A stretch of 52,502 bases of DNA, taken from the NCBI GenBank assembly GCA_016705575.1, contig JADIXX010000007.1:1-52502 (forward strand), read 5' to 3'. A model generated the notes under the pieces. The model was given only the letters and a program-made list of their open reading frames with translations, was not told the origin of the DNA and searched no databases. This stretch comes from Candidatus Aalborgicola defluviihabitans (GTDB lineage: Bacteria; Pseudomonadota; Gammaproteobacteria; Burkholderiales; Burkholderiaceae_C). This document shows positions 47,086 to 52,502 of the stretch, one piece after another (positions within the stretch are counted from its first letter, which is position 1; the number at the start of each line of letters is the position of its first letter). The position numbers were made by a program, and so were the translations under genes.

Positions 47086-48935
47086 GAGAGAGGATGAACG
47101 GCGTTGGGGAAACCCACCATGATAGTGAAAGATGCCTGGCGGCGATGGTTGTTGCCCGGTGGTGCGGAACTGGTTGGGCATCGGTATGTGAGCCAAATCG
47201 GGCTACAGCCCTCGTGAAATGTGCGCAGGAAGCTATCAAATCAGGAGTATTTGCGCGCCCAGTGGTTGGCTCTGCCTGTGACGAAGCTGGATATAAACCC
47301 AGTATCATCAGGCACCCAGCCCACGCTGGCACTGCCCCATGCCCGCCACTGCACGCCCAACGCACTCGCATTCACACGCTGGCGGGCAAGCGGGTACAAA
47401 GCCAAAGCTCTACAACCGGCACCACCCCGAGCGGACCCTGCTGTACCAAACCATCGCCGAGCACTTCGAGACTTGGCATGAACTTGCCAGTGCCGGCCAG
47501 TTCGACGGCCAGGGCGACCACCACAGCCCCAGGCCCTATGTCCGCCAGGCCTTTCGCAAATACCTCGAATGCGGCATCTTTGCCCACGGCTTTGCCCGGG
47601 CGTGGTGTGATGACTGCGGGCACGACTACTTTGTGGCCTATTCCTGCAAAGGCCGTGGCGTGCCCCTCCTGCAACACCCGGCGCATGGTGGAGACGGCGG
47701 CGCACCTGACCGACCACGTCTTCCCCCGCCTGGCGGTGCGCCAGTGGGTGCTGTCGGTGCCCAAACGGCTGCGTTACTTCATGCAGCGTGACGGGGCAGT
47801 GCTCAACATGGTGCTGCGCATCTTCCTGCGGGTCATCGCGCAAAGCCTGCAGACCCACAGCCCCGGTGCGGCAAATGTGGACAAGGCGGCCAAGCACATC
47901 GGCGCCGTGGCGTTTATCCACCGGTTCGGCTCCAGCCTGAACGCTCATGTGCACTTCCACGTCTGTGTGGTCGATGGCGTGTTTGAGGAAATACCGGTGG
48001 CGGTGGTGGGCCAAACCGACGTCCAATCCTCACCACCGGGCATCGTTTTTCACCCGGCCAGTGCTATCGACGAGACCGCTGTGGCCCAGGTACAGACCGA
48101 TTTGCGCCGACGCATCCTGCGGGCCTTCGTCGGCCGGGGCCTGATCGAGAAGGCTGATGCCAAAGAGATGCTGGCCTACCAGCACAGCGGCTTCTCGGTG
48201 GACGCCGGTGTCTGCATTGAAGCAGACGACCGCGCAGCCCTGGAGCGCTTGCTGAGGTATTGCGCCCGCCCACCCTTTGCCATGGAACGCCTTCGCAAAG
48301 AGGGCGCAGCCCTGGTGTACCGCTGCGCCAAACAGCGCAGCGAGCCCACCAGTGACAAGCGTGGCGCCAAGGTGGACGAACTGCACCTCACAGCGCTGGA
48401 GCTGATCGACCGCATTGCCGCCCTGGTGCCACCACCGCGCACCCACCGGCATCGCTACTTTGGTGTGCTGGCGCCGAACTCGCCGCTGCGCTCAGCGGTT
48501 ACGGCCATGGCGGATGCCCAGCCAGATGCCACGGGCGATGACGCACACCGCCCCGCGCCGCTGGGCAATGCAATTTCACCCACGCCCGAACCCGTACCGA
48601 CCAAGCGCCCGGCCCACTACCTGTGGGCGGTGCTGATCGCCCGCATCTACGAGGTGTTCCCGTTGCTGTGCCCGCTATGTGGCGGGCAGATGCGCCTGAT
48701 CGCCTTTGTCACCGAGGGCAGGCAGATCAGGCGGATTCTGGACCACATCGGGGTCGACTCGGAGCCCCCGCACATAGCCCCGGCGCGCGGGCCACCGCTG
48801 TGGGAGGACTGCGGTGATGCGCAGATGGATGACGGGGCGCAAACCGAGCCAGATTGGGCAACACTGGGGGGCAGCCAACCGGCACCCGACTTTGAGGTCG
48901 ATCAGCGCATCAACTGGTGACAGGCCAAAGTGGCG
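47086..48935 (+). mobile_element. IS91-family element, copy 3 (right end missing)
   Basis: The leader and transposase resemble copies 1 and 2. The 3' end segment seen behind the other copies (GGTGCGATACT ... TTATCCGT) is absent: similarity stops within about 15-20 bp after the transposase stop, where oxidoreductase-gene sequence begins. It is therefore an end-deleted copy and probably immobile. Confidence 0.8.
47339..48920 (+). pseudogene. IS91-family transposase, one frame break (copy 3)
   Basis: This is the best preserved of the three. The first 110 or so codons run from ATG 47339 to about 47662, where two bases are missing in GGCGTGCCCC relative to copy 1. After that the protein continues uninterrupted in a second frame to the stop at 48918-48920, with CPSCNTRRMVETAAHL, HVHFHVCVVDG, LLRYCARPPFA and CPLCGGQMRLIAF. 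Restoring two bases would give a complete transposase of about 527 residues. The break lies inside the zinc-binding motif. Confidence 0.87.
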
Positions 48936-49081
48936 TCGGCCACCGCCCGAGATGCGGATTTTTCGGCCACCTTTTCGCTGTGGTCCAGCACCAAAACCTT
49001 CAAACCCAATTGGCCGGCTACCCCGGCACAAAACAGGCCGGCCGCACCGGCACCCACGATCACAACATCAAAACTTTGCAT
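48936..49081 (-). pseudogene. N-terminal fragment of a BaiN/HI0933-type flavoprotein
   Basis: From ATG 49081 the minus strand encodes MQSFDVVIVGAGAAGLFCAG, then QLGLKVLVLDHSEKVAEK, the FAD-binding start of the HI0933/BaiN oxidoreductase family. The expected next motif, IRISGGGRC, is present one base out of frame (a lost A in a short A-run), and IS91 copy 3 follows at once. Only about 48 codons survive. Confidence 0.82.
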
Positions 49082-49151
49082 GGGCTGCAGTGTATACTTT
49101 CAACGATGACGGTACCCGATACAGAGGCGCTGCATAACGAGAGACAAAGCC

Positions 49152-50381
49152 ATGAATCCCATTGTTTACGCCATACCCGTATTCATGCTCACCATCCTGC
49201 TCGAGGCCTGGGTGGCCCGGCGGCGCGGTGTGGCGGTCTACGACATTCCCGACGCCATCACCAGCCTGCACCATGGCCTGTTGAGCCAGGTGACCAACGC
49301 CTTCACCAAGATCGCCACGCTGGGCATCTACATCGCGGTGTATGAGGCCTACCGCTTTACCGAATGGTCCATGAGCAGTATTCCGCTGTGGATTCTGGCC
49401 CTGGTGCTGTACGACCTGTGTTACTACTGGGCGCACCGCATGTACCACGAGGTCAATGTCATGTGGGCCTCGCATGTGGTGCACCACTCATCGGAGTACT
49501 ACAACCTGTCCACCGCACTGCGGCAGACCTCTACCGGCGCGTTATTCGGCTGGGTGTTTTACCTGCCCCTGGCGGTGCTCGGTATCCCATGGCAGATGCT
49601 GGTGATCGTGGGCCTGATCGACCTGCTGTACCAGTACTGGGTGCACACCGAGCTGATAGGCCGCATGGGCGTGCTGGACCGCATTCTGGTCACGCCCAGC
49701 AACCACCGCGTGCACCACGGCCAGAACGACTACTGCATCGACAAGAACTACGGCGGTATCCTGGTCCTGTGGGACCGTCTGTTCGGCACTTTTGCCGACG
49801 AGCGCGATGACGAGAAAATTTGCTACGGCATCCGCAAGCCGCTGCACAGCTTCAGCCCGATCAAGGGCAACCTGCACTACTACGCCGACCTGTGGCAGAT
49901 GTCCCGTGCGGCAAAGGGCTGGCGCGCCAAGCTGGGTGTCTGGGTGGCGCCACCGGGCGGCTGGACCGACGAACCCATCGAACATTTCGAGCCCCGCACC
50001 TTTACCCGCTTTGATGTGCAAACCCCCGCGCCGCTGCGTTGGTACGTGGCGCTGCAGTCCGCGGTGCTGGTGCCTTTGTTTCGCATTTCATCGGTGTGGC
50101 CAAGGGCCTGGACAGAGGCACGGCCGCGGTGTACGCGCTGGGCATTTTGGTCACGGCGGTGGCGCTGGGGGGCGCTGCTCGAGCGTTTTGTCTGGGGCAA
50201 GTGGCTGGAGCAGGTGCGTCTGCTGGCGCTGGGTGTGTCGTTCGCCGCCGTGCCGCAGTGGTTTGGGTTTGAGGCGCCGCTGCTGCTCAAGGGTGCGTTG
50301 CTGGTGTTGTGTGTGGGCAGTGTGGTCTGGCTGAATCGCCAGGCCGTTGCCCCTGCCAACGCGGTGGGAGTGGCAGCATGA
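49152..50381 (+). CDS. Sterol desaturase / fatty acid hydroxylase family membrane protein
   Basis: A 409-residue integral membrane di-iron enzyme. The His boxes are complete: HRMYHE near residue 97, HVVHHSSEYYN near residue 111 and NHRVHHG near residue 188, with several hydrophobic helices between. It should hydroxylate or desaturate a lipid; the substrate is unknown. Between about 50078 and 50170 the frame reads an unlikely Arg/Trp-rich stretch, while the overlapping frame encodes VSHFIGVAKGLDRGTAAVYA, so two compensating indels appear to be present. The C-terminal helices (VRLLALGVSFAAVPQWFGF) are back in frame. The stop overlaps the next gene. Confidence 0.85.
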   Translation: MNPIVYAIPVFMLTILLEAWVARRRGVAVYDIPDAITSLHHGLLSQVTNAFTKIATLGIYIAVYEAYRFTEWSMSSIPLWILALVLYDLCYYWAHRMYHEVNVMWASHVVHHSSEYYNLSTALRQTSTGALFGWVFYLPLAVLGIPWQMLVIVGLIDLLYQYWVHTELIGRMGVLDRILVTPSNHRVHHGQNDYCIDKNYGGILVLWDRLFGTFADERDDEKICYGIRKPLHSFSPIKGNLHYYADLWQMSRAAKGWRAKLGVWVAPPGGWTDEPIEHFEPRTFTRFDVQTPAPLRWYVALQSAVLVPLFRISSVWPRAWTEARPRCTRWAFWSRRWRWGALLERFVWGKWLEQVRLLALGVSFAAVPQWFGFEAPLLLKGALLVLCVGSVVWLNRQAVAPANAVGVAA

Positions 50382-50968
50382 ATCCGGACGCCTTGTCGGA
50401 TCTGGTGCTGCTGCTGGTGTGTGCCGCTATCCTGTGGTTTCACCTGCGCCAGCGGCCTGCTGTGGCAGTGGCTGCCGGCCTGATCGGTTTGGCGGCCTGC
50501 CTGGGTGTGCTGCGGTATTCGGGCTGGGCCGAGATGCTGGGGCCACACCGTTTCACCAGCCTGCTGGCCGCATGTGCTGCGTTTCCGTTGCTTGCATCAG
50601 GCCTGCGCTGGCCGGATGCGCCGCTGGCCACACGTGGCGCGGCGGTCGGGCGTTTTGTGCTGGTCGTGGGGGGTGTCGGCATCGTGCTGACGCTGGCCGG
50701 TCTGGCGCTCTGGTCGCAGGTGGTGCCGGGCGTGTGTGCGCTGGTGATTGCCTGGACGGCGGTGCAGCAGCGCAATACCTGGGGCTTGGCGGGCACGCTG
50801 GCTTTGCTGGGCAGCTTTGTGGTGGCGGCTACTGGCAAGGCCGACAGCAATTACCTGGGCTTGTTCAACACCGTGCAGTTGATGCACTACACCCTGGCGC
50901 TGGCCTTGGCGCTGCTGGCGGTGGGGGCCACGCGCACACCACAAAACCAGCAGCTCGCGGCTGCCTGA
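50378..50968 (+). CDS. Polytopic membrane protein of unknown function
   Basis: This 196-residue protein begins MNPDALSDLVLLLVCAAILW. At least five hydrophobic segments follow, including AVAVAAGLIGLAACLGVL, FVLVVGGVGIVLTLAGLALW and LMHYTLALALALLAVGA. The start overlaps the hydroxylase stop (ATGA), so the two are translationally coupled and probably act together in membrane lipid modification. No family was recognised. Confidence 0.75.
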   Translation: MNPDALSDLVLLLVCAAILWFHLRQRPAVAVAAGLIGLAACLGVLRYSGWAEMLGPHRFTSLLAACAAFPLLASGLRWPDAPLATRGAAVGRFVLVVGGVGIVLTLAGLALWSQVVPGVCALVIAWTAVQQRNTWGLAGTLALLGSFVVAATGKADSNYLGLFNTVQLMHYTLALALALLAVGATRTPQNQQLAAA

Positions 50969-50972
50969 ACGC

Positions 50973-51776
50973 TCAGGCGGTGCGCGTCTGGCCCAGGGTT
51001 CCCGTTCGGGGACCTGGGCTGCGGCAAGCATGCCTTGCATCACATCACCGACGACGATGACACTGGGGCTGGCCAGTCCGTCGCGGTTAATAGTGGTCTG
51101 CAACTCGCCCAGCGTGCAGACTGCATGGCGCTGCGTGGGCAGGCTGGCGTTCTGCACCACGGCCACGGGCGTGTTCTCGGGCAGGCCGTATAACAGTTCG
51201 TTCTGGATGTGGGCGGCACCGCTCACCCATGTAAATCACCAAAGTCAGCTTGGCCTGGTAGGCCGTGTGCGCCAGCGCGCCAGTCGGTACCGGTGTCGCC
51301 GGGCTTGGCGTGGCCGGTCACAAACACCACGCCATGCGCGTGCTCGCGGTGCGTCAGCGGCACGTTCAGTGAGGTGACCGCGGCCAGGCCAGACGTGATG
51401 CCGTTGATGACGCTGACGCGTATGCCAGCGGCTTGCAGGTTCTCTACCTCTTCACCACCACGGCCAAAGATGAACGGGTCACCACCCCGCCCGAGGCGCA
51501 CCACGTTCTCGCCTTCGAGTGCGGCGGTGACCGCGAGCTTTTCGATAAACGACTGCGGTGTCGACTTGCAGCCCCGCGCTTGCCCACGTGCACGATGCGT
51601 GCTTCGGGGGATGCGTAGGCCACGATGGCTTCGTTGACCAGGTCGTCCACCATCAGCACCGTGGCGGCCCTGGATGGCTTTGAGCGCTTTGAGGTCAGCA
51701 GCTCCGGGTCGCCCGGGCCGGCGCCGACCAGGGTGACCTGGCCTGCCGCGTTGGAGTCGGAGAGATCGTGTTTCAT
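50973..51776 (-). pseudogene. cobA: Uroporphyrinogen-III C-methyltransferase, multiply frame-broken
   Basis: The start (ATG 51776, MKHDLSDSNAAGQVTLVGAG then PGDPELLT) and later blocks VLMVDDLVNEAIVAYASPEA, GGDPFIFGRGGEEVENLQAA, INGITSGLAAVTSLNVPLTH, GVVFVTGHAKPG and PSVIVVGDVMQGMLAAAQ are all SUMT motifs in the right order, but they fall in several frames. At least four indels are needed to join them. The enzyme makes precorrin-2 for siroheme or B12. The start overlaps the trpD2/ybiB stop (ATGA). Because the missing bases are single and the protein text is otherwise well preserved, sequence error is as likely as decay. Confidence 0.82.
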
Positions 51777-52502
51777 AGTGATTCGACTAACTGCAAGATG
51801 TGGGCCACCTGTTGCGCAATGGGGGCGGGTACGGGCTGTGCGCCGGTCATCACACTTTGAATATAGGCTGCGGTGGTGGCTGCGTCCAGTTGCGTGGGCA
51901 GGTTGGGCAGGCTGGTCAGCAGGCCGGCCTGGTGCTCCTGCAAAGGTAAAGGTCTGGCCGTTCACAAAGGCCTGCATCGTGGGCGTGCGGCGCGGGTCGG
52001 CCACGGCCTCGCCCTCGGTGCCGCGCAGCAGCAGGGCGTTGGCCTGGGTGGGTGCAAAGGTGGCGGCCAGGAGATCGCGTATTCGGGGTGCGTGTAGCTG
52101 CTGACGATCAGGCTTTGCCCACGCACGGGTTCATGAGCTTGGCCAGGCTGTGTGCCGGGTTGCGCAGGTTCACCACGCGGCGCACCTCCAGCAGACGCTG
52201 CAGCCCGGGGCTCAGCAGGGCGGTGGGGACAAACGCCACCTCGCCATTTGCTATTTTTAATAGCTGCTTGCGCAGGTATACCAAGGGCTGCGAGCACTTC
52301 TGACGTAAAAACCCAGGTCGATTCGGTGGCCGTGCCGTGGATCCAGCACGGGTAGCCCCTCACGGGCCAGCAGCAGCGCCAGCAGCGGCGTGAGCGGCGG
52401 CAGCTTGCGCGCGCCGTTGTAGCTGGGGATGACCACCGTGGGGCGGTCGCTGGCGGGCAGGTGCTGCAGGCGCGCAGCGGTAGCGTCCAGAAAACCGGCC
52501 AT
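51773..52502 (-). pseudogene. ybiB: TrpD2/YbiB-like glycosyltransferase-fold protein, frame-broken and cut by window edge
   Basis: Blocks of the anthranilate phosphoribosyltransferase-like YbiB family occur in order but in several frames: VVIPSYNGARKLPPLTPLLA, VFTSEVLAALGIPAQ, SLIVSSYTHPEYAIS, VADPRRTPTMQAFVNGQTFT and a C-terminal helix ending HILQLVESL. The 5' part of the gene lies beyond 52502. YbiB proteins bind nucleic acid and are linked to DNA-damage responses in E. coli; this one is next to the siroheme methyltransferase gene. At least four single-base breaks are present, as in its neighbour. Confidence 0.75.

Overview
The window reads as a Burkholderiales (probably Comamonadaceae, Rhodoferax/Polaromonas-like) genome segment. 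The basis is the protein families and codon style, an IS1071-type element with about 110 bp inverted repeats, a glpSTPQUV-type glycerol ABC transporter, and a DUF1178/DUF2789 background. No rRNA, tRNA or CRISPR array was recognised. The segment is heavily rearranged: chromosomal housekeeping genes, a complete plasmid replication/partition block and at least six mobile elements are stitched together, and many junctions cut genes.

Layout. 1-1990: a broken IS91-family element (copy 1). 1985-5900: gene remnants (a 51-residue N-terminal fragment, the umuC 3' end) and small genes (DUF2789, an H1-like Ala/Lys protein with a frame break, a secreted Ala-rich peptide, a hot-dog thioesterase, DUF1178, an HTH regulator). 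6012-9507: an accessory block on the minus strand: XRE regulator, TacA/TacT-type toxin-antitoxin, then a large tyrosine recombinase 20 nt downstream. 9630-14360: a compact Tn7/Tn5053-like unit (TniA-, TniB- and TniQ-like proteins) with matching repeats in inverted orientation at both ends. 14700-17130: two PIN-domain toxin-antitoxin pairs and a decayed DUF4143 ATPase. 17078-22819: a plasmid core: palindromic parS-like sites, parB, parA, 22-bp iterons, a RepB initiator and a DnaB-type helicase. 23037-27754: nested insertions, with a metallophosphoesterase gene cut by an IS21-family element that is itself cut by an IS1071-like element. 27755-32320: the last 47 codons of putA, then an orphan TRAP-type binding protein translationally coupled to a GGDEF-EAL membrane protein. 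32450-36571: half of uvrA, then IS91 copy 2. 36572-46964: a methyl-accepting chemotaxis protein fragment and an intact glycerol regulon (glpD, glpV, glpU, glpQ, glpP, glpT, glpS on minus; glpR, glpK on plus). 46977-48935: IS91 copy 3 carrying a second copy of the uvrA start. 48936-52502: an oxidoreductase fragment, a sterol-desaturase-like hydroxylase, a membrane protein, and frame-broken cobA and trpD2/ybiB genes.

How it works together. The par/rep/helicase block with flanking toxin-antitoxin pairs is a self-contained plasmid maintenance unit. Its joining to chromosomal genes at the IS1071 right end, where the target duplication is missing, points to replicon fusion or an IS1071-mediated deletion. 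The glycerol cluster is a functional unit: import by GlpSTPQUV, phosphorylation by GlpK, oxidation by GlpD, control by GlpR. The three IS91 copies appear to be the main agents of rearrangement around uvrA, the chemotaxis gene and the oxidoreductase. Single-base frame breaks are concentrated in the IS91 copies and in the last 2.5 kb. They may be decay or sequence error, whereas the 10 kb glycerol cluster has none.
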